Below, piece after piece: positions 10,692-21,119 of a stretch of DNA of 64,000 bases. Within the stretch, counting starts at the first letter, position 1, and each line of letters begins with the position of its first letter. Position numbers and translations under genes: made by a program. The notes under the pieces are model-generated. The model ran no database searches, was not told where the DNA came from, and saw nothing but the letters and a program-made list of their open reading frames with translations. The DNA comes from Macrotrachela quadricornifera (Eukaryota > Rotifera > Eurotatoria > Philodinida > Philodinidae). The stretch lies in the NCBI GenBank assembly GCA_022393335.1, contig JAJEKB010020821.1:188354-252353 (forward strand), given 5' to 3'.

Positions 10692-13031
10692 ATGCTTGCT
10701 TTATCAGAAATGCTGGATGATTATGGTACTCTGTGTATGTACACTTCAGATACTACTTTGAAAGAATGGCGTTGGTTGTGCAAAGAATTGAGTAAAGCCG
10801 ATTGTCGTTGCGCGTGTCTAGAAATAACTGGGTCAAAAGATAGTGGTCATAAGACAAATTTTGCTATTCCTATCGAACAACGTCCTGAAGCTTATCTCTT
10901 TGCTGGACTTAAAAGCAATAGAACTGTAGAAGATCTTACACTTATTGGCAATGTCCTTGACACAAATATGATTTATTTACTTTCGAACGCTTTGAAGAAT
11001 AATTTTACAATCAAGACATTAAATTTATCAGATAATAGCAACATTGACTTCGAAGGCATTCTTCAACTAACTCGTTGTTTACCCACTACAACAATGGAAC
11101 ATCTTGATTTATCACATACATACATCGGAAACGAAGGTTGTGAAGTTCTACTCAATTCGCTTCCTAATACTCTGACTAGCTTGGATTTGAGTTACTGTGA
11201 CATTACTGGAGAAAGCCTATCGTGTTTAATAACTTTTCTCAAGTCAAATAAGACTCTCACAAGGCTGGACCTCACATCGCTTAGACTATACGATGGTTTC
11301 GCTTGGAGAGAGGAATTAACAAAAATAGCTGTCGACTATCATAGTTGTTGTACACTCATATTATGTCAGCCTCTCAAAGAACTACTTGAAAAATCATCCA
11401 ACACGAATGAACTCTCTTTGTCTAATATAGAGATACGAGATAATGATGTACCTGATATTTGTGTAGAACTAATAAAAAAACCAACGAGATGGACTTCTTT
11501 AATAATATGTATTAATAAATTATCAGCCATCGGAGTGCATCATCTAAATAAGACTTTACCAAACATTGGTTTAATTAAACTTCGCGTAATATGTGATAAC
11601 TTAGAAGAAGCTTTAGTGGCAATCTTCTTTCAAACACTTGGGATTTGTGACAACTTGGAAGTTCTCGAGTTAGAACTCGGTCATTTTAGTAGCGTAGCAG
11701 CTGAACATCTTGTACGTGTACTGAAAAAGAATGAGAGTTTGACAACACTTGATTTGGATGGAAATAAAAAAATTACCGAAGATGGACTGTTTTCGATTTT
11801 GAAAGCGCTCAATGTAAACAAGAAAATTACGAAACTTCTTCTTAGTCGGAATGGTCTTGATGAAAAACGTGCAGCACAATTAGTAAAAGGTGGCCTTGGC
11901 AATCTGACGGAGCTCGATCTTCAATATAACGAACTCCTCCAAGAGGGAACACGTCTTCTTTCACAGGCACTGGAGAGAAACAACACGATAAAAGAGCTCG
12001 ATCTCACGGGCAACAGTATTGGACATGAAGGTACACGATATTTAGCTTTGATGCTCGAAAAGAATGTCACTATTACAAAACTAGTTCTTGACAATAATCG
12101 GCTTGGACCCAAAAGTGCCTTTGCATTAGCTAAAGTGATTGAAAAGAACAATATACTCAGAGAAATCAGCTTGCGTGAAAATGGACTTGGAGATGAAGGA
12201 GTCAAGAATCTCTCCCGTGGATTTCAACAGAACACAAGTATAATAAAGCTTGATCTATTTTCAAATGGAATTGGTGGCATAGGTGCTTCTCACATTGCTC
12301 ACATGTTAATCATGAATAATAAACTAGAGGAACTTGACCTTAGCAGAAATCAAATAGGCAATCAAGGTGGCGTGGCTCTTGGAGAAGCCCTAACAAAAAA
12401 TTGCAGCGTGACAAAACTCAACCTGAAAGACAATGAAATTGGTGATGAAGGTGGCGTGGCTCTTGGAAAAGGTCTAACAAAAAATTGCACCGTGACAAAA
12501 CTTAATTTACAAGACAATGAAATTGGTAATGAAAGTGGACGTAGTCTAGCATTAGGTATTGAAGCTAACAACACCCTCAGTGACATTAATCTCTTTCAGA
12601 ACAATATTACAGATGAGGGATATGAATTCATTATTCTAGCATTGGAGAAAAGCCACACCTTAGTCAAACTTCATCTGGGTGGTTTTGGAGGCAGAATAGA
12701 TGATAATATTGGAGTTAAACTGGTGTCTGCATTGGCAAAAGTTCACACATTACGTGAACTGGAACTCTACTATAACGGCATTGGTGATCGCACACTCGCT
12801 CATCTGTCCGATTCTTTTCTTCCTAACTTAACAAAACTTGATTTGCGTGGCAATAATATAACTGTAAAAAGTGAATCATTTATTCTAGCCTTCTTGAAAA
12901 ACAATCGTACTCTCAAGACATTCAATTTGTATGAAAATCCAATTCAAAAAGGCGATGAAACTAATGCCAAAAATAATGAGGTTTGGCAACGAGTGCTCAC
13001 AGCAATGAAAGCAAATGGAGTTTCTTGTTAA
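10692..13031 (+). CDS. large leucine-rich-repeat protein, ribonuclease-inhibitor type (NLRC3-like repeats)
   Basis: A single uninterrupted frame of 779 residues. From about residue 75 to the C-terminus it consists of leucine-rich repeats with a period near 28 residues and the pattern L..L.L..N.I...G...L...L..N, for example TKLNLKDNEIGDEGGVALGK and KELDLTGNSIGHEGTRYLAL. This is the ribonuclease-inhibitor class of LRR, found in NLRC3, RanGAP and tropomodulin-like proteins. No NACHT, death or transmembrane domain is visible, and no signal peptide, so a cytosolic protein-binding scaffold is the safest reading. Two neighbouring repeats near residues 555-610 are almost identical in DNA (GGTGGCGTGGCTCTTGGA at 12365 and 12451), indicating recent repeat duplication. 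The ligand is unknown. Single-exon structure is typical of such LRR genes in bdelloids. Confidence 0.85.
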   Translation: MLALSEMLDDYGTLCMYTSDTTLKEWRWLCKELSKADCRCACLEITGSKDSGHKTNFAIPIEQRPEAYLFAGLKSNRTVEDLTLIGNVLDTNMIYLLSNALKNNFTIKTLNLSDNSNIDFEGILQLTRCLPTTTMEHLDLSHTYIGNEGCEVLLNSLPNTLTSLDLSYCDITGESLSCLITFLKSNKTLTRLDLTSLRLYDGFAWREELTKIAVDYHSCCTLILCQPLKELLEKSSNTNELSLSNIEIRDNDVPDICVELIKKPTRWTSLIICINKLSAIGVHHLNKTLPNIGLIKLRVICDNLEEALVAIFFQTLGICDNLEVLELELGHFSSVAAEHLVRVLKKNESLTTLDLDGNKKITEDGLFSILKALNVNKKITKLLLSRNGLDEKRAAQLVKGGLGNLTELDLQYNELLQEGTRLLSQALERNNTIKELDLTGNSIGHEGTRYLALMLEKNVTITKLVLDNNRLGPKSAFALAKVIEKNNILREISLRENGLGDEGVKNLSRGFQQNTSIIKLDLFSNGIGGIGASHIAHMLIMNNKLEELDLSRNQIGNQGGVALGEALTKNCSVTKLNLKDNEIGDEGGVALGKGLTKNCTVTKLNLQDNEIGNESGRSLALGIEANNTLSDINLFQNNITDEGYEFIILALEKSHTLVKLHLGGFGGRIDDNIGVKLVSALAKVHTLRELELYYNGIGDRTLAHLSDSFLPNLTKLDLRGNNITVKSESFILAFLKNNRTLKTFNLYENPIQKGDETNAKNNEVWQRVLTAMKANGVSC

Positions 13032-13804
13032 AAATAACTAAAAGCTGACATATAAATGAACATTTCATGTTTATTAAATGGAAATAAAGAACTGCATTCT
13101 CCAATCCCTATAAATATCATCACACAACTTTACATGTGTCAGAACTAGTGTTTCAACAAGTTAGACACTATGAATACAAGTCTATTTTGAGTTTTTATTC
13201 TAGGACGTTCTTTTCATAAAGAAAACAAAGCTTGGCGATTGTGTAACATGTTGTTTATTTGAACTCAAGCTTAAGTGTTCAGAGAAATATTTTTAATCAG
13301 AATCCATTTAGTCTGAACAATATTCTATCCTTTTCTGATTAAGCCAGACGAACGGTAGCACTTAGCATTTAGCATGCTGTAAAAATAGTGAATAAATTGT
13401 CAGGTACATAGAAGGTTTTGTATCTATTACTCTAGATAGTACAGAGAAAGTACACATGATTTCCTGACATGAATGCATACATTTGCATCGGAGTAAAATC
13501 TTATCGCCAATTGGCGAACGTCATACTGGTAATTCGTCAACTTTATAGAGAACATATATTATTATACTAGAATGAAACGTCGTCTGTTATGGCCCGATTC
13601 GTAGATCAGATCATAATGCTGCCATGGATGTATTAGGATGTAAAATCTTTTCGAGGTGTGATCTCGGTGATAACACTTAGATCTAACTATTTTTAATCAC
13701 TTTTCTATAAATGCATTAGTTTTCTTTAATAAAAGTAGAATTCACTCTTATATCCTTATCCATTTATTATCTTAAAGTGTAAGAAGCTTCTTGATATTGG
13801 TATC
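13032..13804. other. intergenic, nothing recognised
   Basis: Contains the 3' flank of the LRR gene, with AATAAA-like signals just after the stop (near 13083). No gene recognised. Confidence 0.4.
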
Positions 13805-14870
13805 ATGATACAAACTCAATCAAAACGTCGTTTACTTGAAAATGCTTCAGCAACACTTACATCAAAAACACCAACACAATCGTGTCCATCATCAAAAAAA
13901 AACTGTTAACCGAAAAAGAAAAAGAAATAAAGATAACAACGGCATGCATGAACAAATAATAACAGATTCAACTATGACAACTACTTCTTCTCTTACATTA
14001 TCAACAGAGGGTCATGTTATTGATGAATCAATCATTGTTTCATCTATATCAACATCACAGACAATCAATATAACAATCAACTAGTACAAGCGACATCATT
14101 ATCATTATTATTTAATCTTTCAACAGTTCTCTCATTAGAAGCAGCTGATCATGTGCCTGAAGATGATGATGACAAAAAGAGCTCTGCGAAGCCTGTCCGT
14201 CGTTAATTTCTCTGTGAACGAATTTCTACAACGTGTCGAAAAACTGACTGTACTTCAGAATATGAGACATGTCTCTGATTTCGAAAAGATCAGCATTAAA
14301 TTTTCGAAACACCACAAAGAATCACAACAAACTTATTCAGCATCTTCAACAATTACCGTAATACCTACAATTACAGAAAAGCTACTTGAATAAACAGTCT
14401 TTAGGTCTTACATTCAAGCAAGTCAAATTCTCTCAAATTATGGTCTTTCTATTCTTGATCCTAATAGTGAGATGATATCTTTCGAAGAAGTAAATAATTT
14501 GATGTACAAGAAATTGGAAAGATCAAAGTGTGCACCTTCTAAAATAAAGCCTCTGGAATTAGATAGTGAAGAAGAAGAAGAAGACGATGACGACGAACAA
14601 TTCAGCGAAAATAACATTATAGATGAATATAATGAGTCATCAGAAGTGGATGAATTTGATCTTAATATTCTTCCAAATGTTTCTAGTACAGCATTTCGTG
14701 GCATGCGCATCTTCGATTCTATTGATAAACATCAATCTGAATCTTTTTTTCTAATCGAAGTGAATGGTAAAAAGAAATATATGCACAAGCAAACCGCTAA
14801 TTGGTATTCGTCAAAAAGTAAATCAGTACTGTTTTCTGATCGCTTGAATAGAGTTCAAGCGAAAAACTAA
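13805..14870 (+). pseudogene. frameshifted gene of unknown family
   Basis: A coding-like stretch that changes frame several times. It starts at ATG 13805 (MIQTQSKRRLLENASATLTS..), shifts in an A-run near 13900 (then KTVNRKRKRNKDNN..), shifts again near 14080 (LVQATSLSLLFNLSTVLSLE), stops after KSSAKPVRR near 14207, and resumes in other frames. The last part, 14472-14870, is open: an acidic tract SEEEEEDDDDEQF, then AFRGMRIFDSIDKHQSESFF and KKKYMHKQTANWYSSKSKSV..SDRLNRVQAK. The C-terminal block looks like a small conserved domain I have the impression of seeing in multicopy invertebrate proteins, but I cannot name it. The nuclear-type basic head, acidic middle and conserved tail suggest a nucleic-acid-associated or transposon-derived protein. 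That is a guess. Confidence 0.5.
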
Positions 14871-16508
14871 TATTTCTGTTTTATTTCTTTCATATATAAT
14901 ATGTGTTAGAAAAAAAACATGAATAGTGTATTTTTCTGTATCTGATTTAAACAGTATTGCTGATTCATCATATACAAGACCTTCTAATTATAGCATTTGA
15001 AAATGCAAATTTTTATCTTTCTCTCGTATTTCTATTCATTATTCCATTAATGACAATGTATATAGTATAAATCGAGCGAGTATAAGCATTTTGGATTCCA
15101 TCTGTTCTTTGGGCCAAACGAAGCAAGCATAAATAATTTCAAATATTTATTCACTAACCAGAATCCTTTTTATTATTTTAATCTACAAAAACTCATCTTA
15201 AATCACAAACTCATAAATCGCTGTTACCCCCTTGAGTTTTTGCTAGACCTGTTATTGGATTTGTAACCTCTTTCATTTCATTGTTGGTTGTTGAATTTGC
15301 TTGATAAGACTTGTTGCCATCAGAGCTCATCAATAGTAGTGGCAGAGAAAAAACTGTACATATCTCAAAATCAGCGTGGGGGTCAGGTAAAAATGTTCGA
15401 TGGTAGCCGATATACTGTAAAATTTGACGCACTTTAAAGGAAAAAATGTCTAGTCCTCAACAGTATTTAGTGAATAACTCTGGGTTATTTCATTAGAATA
15501 GGATATGTAAATAGCTATTCTTGTTCAGCTTTCGACGCTCTATCAATTGATATATGACACAGAAAAATTCATTCATTTTTTACTGTAAAAAAAAACTGAA
15601 ATATATAAAGCAAACTTTTGGTCATATTTTTCACATATCCTCATGAGCATTTGAAGGTAAAATCAAGCTAACTTTTCTCCAGCTCGACCAAATACGCTAA
15701 AAATTTGGATTTAGAGATTTCAAATGATGCTGGACAAGATGAGAATATCAAATTAAAAATTTAAATTTTGAGGAGTGTTTCGATTTCTCGATGGCCTCAT
15801 GGACTCTCTCTTAAGGTTGAGTACATCTTCACTAATTTACGAGATGCACTCACGAGCAAGAAGACAAGCGTGACAAAATACGTCCTAGCGAAAATTTAAC
15901 AAGATTACGAATAATAGAAAACGATCTCAATTAGTAGTTCCTTCTATTTAACTGAAGAAAAAAACCTATCGTCATTAACGACACAGTGATGTTTTTCGTT
16001 TCTTGTACACTCTTCGATAATTGCGAAGGCCTGACAATTAAAGAGGATTATCGCTAACGTCTAGTAAAATGAGGATTTTATCGACCAAAGAACGTTATCC
16101 TTTTCACACTCCGCTTCGAAAGTACTCAATCAAAGGTTTTTCAAGCAGAATTCAAAGCTCTAAGCCTGAGCATATCAAGCTTGAGTATGGTAAGGTTTGG
16201 TCTTAGTAGGACTATCTGAGAATGTCACAACTAGACATACAATCGAAACCGTTTGCGTGATTTTTGCCTACATGATGAAAAATGCCTCCATCTGTTGAAT
16301 CATGACACACAACATTTTTTCCGTCAGTAAAAAGTTAAAGTAGCGAAATGATATCACAGTTTACAACAAGATGGATTTTGGCACTGTTGTTAGAGTACGT
16401 GTCAGAGTCAATAGAAAAACTCAAGTACAATGAGTTTGGGTTAGGGAGTGTTCAATTTCTTTTAATCTTGAAGGTGAGGGTGAGTTAGTATAAGGTTTAT
16501 TCTAGGCA

Positions 16509-16547
16509 CCTTACGACGTTTTGCTCTTGCTTAAGCGACTCATCAGG
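16509..16547 (-). ncRNA. hammerhead-ribozyme-like motif, degenerate
   Basis: The minus strand reads CTGATGAGTCGCTTAAGCAA then GAGCAAAACGTCGTAAGG. The first block has the invariant hammerhead CUGAUGA. The position of the GAAA core box holds AAAA preceded by GAGC. A related copy at 32852-32963 keeps GGACGAAATGCGTC, so the shared ancestral form would have stem II GUCC/GGAC flanked by CUGAUGA and GAAA. Hammerheads are known inside Penelope-like elements. This copy is mutated in the core and probably inactive. Confidence 0.45.
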
Positions 16548-17161
16548 TAAGTTGGAAATTTTAATAATACTACATAAAACTAGATCTCAACTTAAAAGAA
16601 AGATATGCAAGTCTAATTGAAAGCAATCATACGGCATGTTTGGATTGTCGGTAGGTGTGTTGCTTTTTTGTTGGTATATAATACAAATTGAATTTTGTGA
16701 AGTTTAATTTCAATTTTGGTGACTAAATGATCTACTGCATCATTTGATATGGTGTTTGATTGTGTTCTAATGTGATACGCGTCCAACAACCATTTGACAG
16801 TCATTCTTCAGTAGAAATATGAAGTGATGGAAAATATTTTGATGAAATAGATTGTAATGAATGAACGATAAGTAATAGCATCTAACATATTCATAGGTGA
16901 TAAAAGTAGATCACTTAGTTTATAGCCGTGTTTCATTATTTACTATCTTCAGAATCCATAAATCGGAGTAGCAGCCGGAAAGGAATATTATCTAAAAGAA
17001 AAAGAGAGATAAATGTAAGAGATATGTTGGACAGTTCACTCTCCGTTCAATGAGACAGAGTGAACTAATTATATATTGGAAGAAAGCTTTTTTTAATAGT
17101 TAAGTGAAAAGAAGACTTATTTACAGTACAGAAAATAACTCGATTGAGAAAGTTTGATTGA

Positions 17162-17419
17162 TTATCTGTCTTTTTCTCGAGATAGAATCAACATCGATGC
17201 TGGTCGGCGAACTAGATTATAACACCATTCATCACTATCAAATCTGCAACCTTCATAGGGCATTGATTGATTGCTGCTATTTTCATCATCGCCTCGATTA
17301 GTTTCAATCTCGTCCTCGACGTGTAGAAGTCGACCAGAACTATTTAGTTTTGCTTCCGTATGTGTGATAAATAAATATTCGACAGATTTTCGAACACTAT
17401 AGGAAGCATCTGTGGGCAC
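17162..17419 (-). CDS. hypothetical exon, unknown
   Basis: An 85-codon minus-strand frame with coding-like composition (SVRKSVEYLFITHTEAKL.., EDEIETNRGDDENSSNQ.., ending RRPASMLILSREKDR). I do not recognise a family or neighbouring exons. It could be a chance frame or the last exon of a gene. Confidence 0.25.
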   Translation of the reverse strand: MPTDASYSVRKSVEYLFITHTEAKLNSSGRLLHVEDEIETNRGDDENSSNQSMPYEGCRFDSDEWCYNLVRRPASMLILSREKDR

Positions 17420-17550
17420 TTGAGGGAAAAAGACATATTTACGGTCGTATTTCTACCGTAGCTCACTGTAATACAGTGCGCCATATACGGTGACCGGTTT
17501 CAGGCCGAGAATTGCGATAATTAAACCGCATACGGCCATTTTATTCGACT

Positions 17551-17666
17551 ACACTGAAAAAATAAAGGTATATGAATTTGCAACGTATAACAAATCCTTT
17601 TTTCCGTTTATTAACGTATCAAAAACGATTTTTACCGTTGATAATTCTTCACTTTTTTTACAATGT
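17551..17666. mobile_element. small MITE with CACTGTAAAAAA-type ends
   Basis: The left end reads ACACTGAAAAAATAAAGG and the inverted right end reads ACATTGTAAAAAAAGTGAAG. After these, both arms run into similar sequence (AACGTAT against AACGGTA). The ends match those of the larger palindrome at 24904-25818. No clear target duplication is visible. Confidence 0.4.
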
Positions 17667-18043
17667 AAATGTCGTTGTCATTCGGGCAGAATTTTGAAAT
17701 AAATGGAACATACGAAAGTGTGAGTTGTTCTATTGTTTATTTCGTCTCTTTGTTGAGTTCGATCGAATTAAACATTCTTCCAATAGAATTTGTTTTCTGT
17801 TCACCAATCAACTTATCCCTTGTTACGATCCATCGTCAAATAGACCATAACATTATTCTTTGCTCGTGAGTCAAGTGAATTATGATTCAGTCGAGAACAT
17901 GACGAAGGTGCGAATACAAAAGCATATCAAATAAAAGAACAGTAATAATATGATGGTGGAGGTGTCGTCATAATAATATGATATAAAATCTCGAGTGTTT
18001 TATTGAGAGTAACTGCAGAAAGAAATCGTTCATACTTCTAAAA

Positions 18044-18741
18044 ATGTCCAGTGATTTTCGTGAAGCATTGTTGGATTATGTTCTTAAGAAAAGTCGTCCG
18101 GGAAATGCCACTAGTGTCATCAATGCTATTGACGAGTACGGTTGGACTCAAGAAGCACTCATGAATATTGGCGATACAAAAGGCAAAATTCTCGATGCGG
18201 CTCTACAATCTCGACAACCAAAAACGGTACTTGAACTAGGTAGATTCTCATCGAACTATATCTTCATAATTTCTTTTTTGTTCTTTTAAAAGGTACTTTT
18301 CTTGGCTACAGTTCATTGCGCATGGCGTCTCAACTACCCGAAGATACATTGATTGTTACTATCGATGTCGACCCTGCCTTTGTAGCTACTGCTCGACGTA
18401 TTCATGAACATGCTGGTGTTGCAAATCGCATACAAATTGTCCTCAATCCAACCTATCTATCTATTCCTCATTTGAGTAAAAAATTTCATATTGATTCATT
18501 TGATTTTATCTTCATTGATCATGATAAAGAGGACTATTTAAGTGATTTAAAACTACTCGAAAATGTCGGCTTGATCAAACCCGGCACAATGATTGTTGCT
18601 GATAACATTATCTTTCCTGGTACACCTGACTATGTGAACTATATTCGAAATAATCCACATTATACATCGACGTTTCATGAATCGATTCTCGAATATAAGA
18701 ACAATGTTCGTGATGGAGTCGAAGTTTCAATACGACAATAG
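18044..18741 (+). CDS. catechol O-methyltransferase-like enzyme, two exons
   Basis: Exons 18044-18239 and 18293-18741 are joined across a 53-nt GT-AG intron, giving 214 residues, close to soluble COMT. Splicing rebuilds the SAM-binding motif I: TVLELGTFLGYSSLRMA. Later motifs: TIDVDPAFVATARR (the ribose-binding acidic residue is Asp rather than the usual Glu), FDFIFIDHDKEDYL (Mg-binding Asp and the catalytic Lys of the DHWK motif in mammalian COMT), and GTMIVADNIIFPGTPDYVNY (the Mg-binding Asp-Asn pair). COMT transfers a methyl group from SAM to a hydroxyl of catechols such as dopamine or dietary phenols. No signal anchor is present, so a cytosolic enzyme is expected. AATAAA near 18788 fits a polyadenylation signal. 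All key residues are present, so the gene looks functional, though the real substrate is unknown. Confidence 0.9.
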
Positions 18742-21119
18742 AGAAAATTGCAAGGCAACCCTATTCATCTTGTTTTTTCTTTGTGAAATAAAGAATCTTA
18801 TGCAAAAAGGGAACAGAGAAATTTGAACTTATATTCGTTTTGATTGTAGTCGAGAACATGTCACTCAATGAAGAATGTGTTTCTAAGCTGAAGAAATAGA
18901 AAAATGTTTGTTTTTTTCATCACACTTCATTGATAAAGATGATTTATCATCAATATATTTCACTTTTAAATACGTATCTATAGTAGTTGTTCGTTTGGTC
19001 AAGATACATATGACGAAAGCAATCGATGAAATTTCTTTTACTCAATTAGTTTCTAAAGCATCGACAAGATCTTGTGAGCCTTTATTACTTATTTGTTTGT
19101 GTTTTAAGTCAACTACGATCATTATCTATTATGCATATAAAAGAGGAGATGAATGAAACAAAGAAAAGAATACATTATGATTTACCGTGTTACTTGTGAG
19201 AGCTTGATCAAGATGTCGTACACTATCGTCACTAATGTGACTATTACAAAGATCACGAGTAGCAAGTGTCTACTATATAAAAATAGATTTCTATTGGAAA
19301 TACGGTGTATTTATTAGAACGTTGATCAGTTGCAATATCGAGAATTCTTTTTTTTCTTTTGCTTGCATTTCATCAGTTTCACAAATTCGTCTAATTCATT
19401 TGTTTCTATGACACGTTAAGAGACATTCGTTAAGTATCTTTTTCGTTCTGAAAACACGAGATTTTTAAGTGTGAATATAAGCATAATCTCTTATTCGGTC
19501 GAAGAACATCAATGACAGTTTTTGCTTAAAAATAATTAAACTTCTTTTTGTGAGTGAGAGTGTAATTATCTCTTTCTTTCCAAAGCCCTCACCCTCAGTT
19601 TCAAGAGTGAGAGAGAAGAAAACAGTGGAAAAAAAACTAACCAAAATATATGGACAGGCGAAGGAGGCATAGAGGACGACGTAGACCAATGGATAAAGGA
19701 AAATTATGTTAAGCGTTAGCAGCAACATACTGTCATCTGTTGATGCTAACAAAATAATAATTCAAACTTATATCTATTTCTACAGATTCACAATCATTCA
19801 TGATTAATGAAAATGCGTCTCATAAAATGGAGAATGACACAACATAAATTAAAAATAAATACACATTTTTCTACGTTACGAAAGACGAACAGAAAGAAAG
19901 GAAAATGAGTGCAGAATATAAAGTGATTGAGTCATCATTAACGTTTTAGCTGTCAATATGAATAAGAAATATCCTTATGGTGGAGTACGATTTTATTAAA
20001 TTTAAAAGTACTAGTATCCTGAATTTCTAGACACCTTTGTCAAATTATCAATTTCGACCCGATTTATAAACGTCCTAAACTTTTACGATTTTTGTGAAAT
20101 TTAAATTTTTTGGGTAAATAACTTCGAACTCAACAGTGAGTTCAAGAAACTTGATTGGTCGAAATCCGGGCTAAAACTAGTCTGACTGGTCAAAACGCAG
20201 GACAAAGAAAAACTGATTGGCCGAATGTGAAGCTAAATCTGGTTGACCATTGGCGATTTGAGTTACGATTTATGATCTTGTCGGTTAACTTTTAATCCGG
20301 CTGCAAGACCACCTAGAACTATTTTTAGTTTCTTTCATATCATATCACCTTTCCTTGAGCCGAGAGAAGGCGAAAAATTGTTTCTCTTTTTCCTTCGTTG
20401 TACACCTAGAAAGTGAGTTACACCGATAGATGCATTTTTTTTCTTAAGGGAGCCCCTCCTTTAGTAAATCCAATTTTTCTGAAAAAATCGAAGTTCAGAT
20501 TTTTTCATAGAAACATGCGCCGGAATCATAGCTTTCAAAATATATATGGGTTTTAAAAAGAACGAATGGATTTTCACAGACTTGTCGAAAAATTTTGTGA
20601 TTTTTTAAATTGAGTTAATTTTGATATTACCATGGAATAGAACACTTTTTTATCTATCCTTAAGCACTCCCTAATAGATAAAGATGTGGATTATTGGTTT
20701 ATGACTTATCCTCAATATTGAGCATTTGAATTAGAAGTATATGGTATATGAATCGGCCTGTGAAAATTTAAAGTTTTTTGTGAAAAATTTTACAAATGTA
20801 TAAAGAATGAACCTATTATGCAGTTTTTAAAAATAGGTTTTGCTCTTGATGTCAGATGGATGCAGATATTAAGTAGTATGTTTCACAAGTAGTGATATCT
20901 CATATATTCCCTTTTTTTTTATTTTTTTCTTTCAAGGGTAAGGATAAATGAGTGAAGAGTAAGAGTGTATGTGAATCAGTATATTCATGAAACACAACAG
21001 TAATAATAAAAATTCTATACACTACTTGAACTAGATGTGAAAAACTAACTGGGCATGATGGGTGATGTCAATTTACCCTATTTGTAAGATATTTTGAAGA
21101 AGACTAGCGATATACATTG
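18742..21119. other. intergenic with LRR fragments and degenerate repeats
   Basis: Apart from the LRR remnant (19030-19280, minus) I see no gene. Near 20150-20280 there are about three degenerate direct copies of a unit beginning GATTGGTCGAA, spaced 30-50 bases. Confidence 0.4.
19030..19280 (-). pseudogene. leucine-rich-repeat gene remnant
   Basis: On the minus strand 19272-19195 reads TLATRDLCNSHISDDSVRHL then DQALTSNT, one ribonuclease-inhibitor-type LRR unit flanked by an acceptor-like TAG and a donor-like GTAAAT. A second piece at 19086-19044 reads GSQDLVDALETN. Both fit the LRR pattern ISD.GV..LA.AL..N. They are too short and isolated to be a gene and are probably exon relics of an LRR gene unrelated in position to the one at 10.7 kb. 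Confidence 0.45.

Larger units (their letters stand above)
14871..17550. other. long stretch without recognised genes
   Basis: No gene I can support except the ribozyme-like motif listed at 16509-16547 and a doubtful minus-strand frame at 17162-17419. A minus-strand frame at 15211-15432 is short, has no known motif and is probably chance. Confidence 0.4.

Noticed and set aside
11670..12586. Several minus-strand frames opposite the LRR gene
   Set aside because: Ser/Phe/Leu-rich shadows of a repeated coding sequence.
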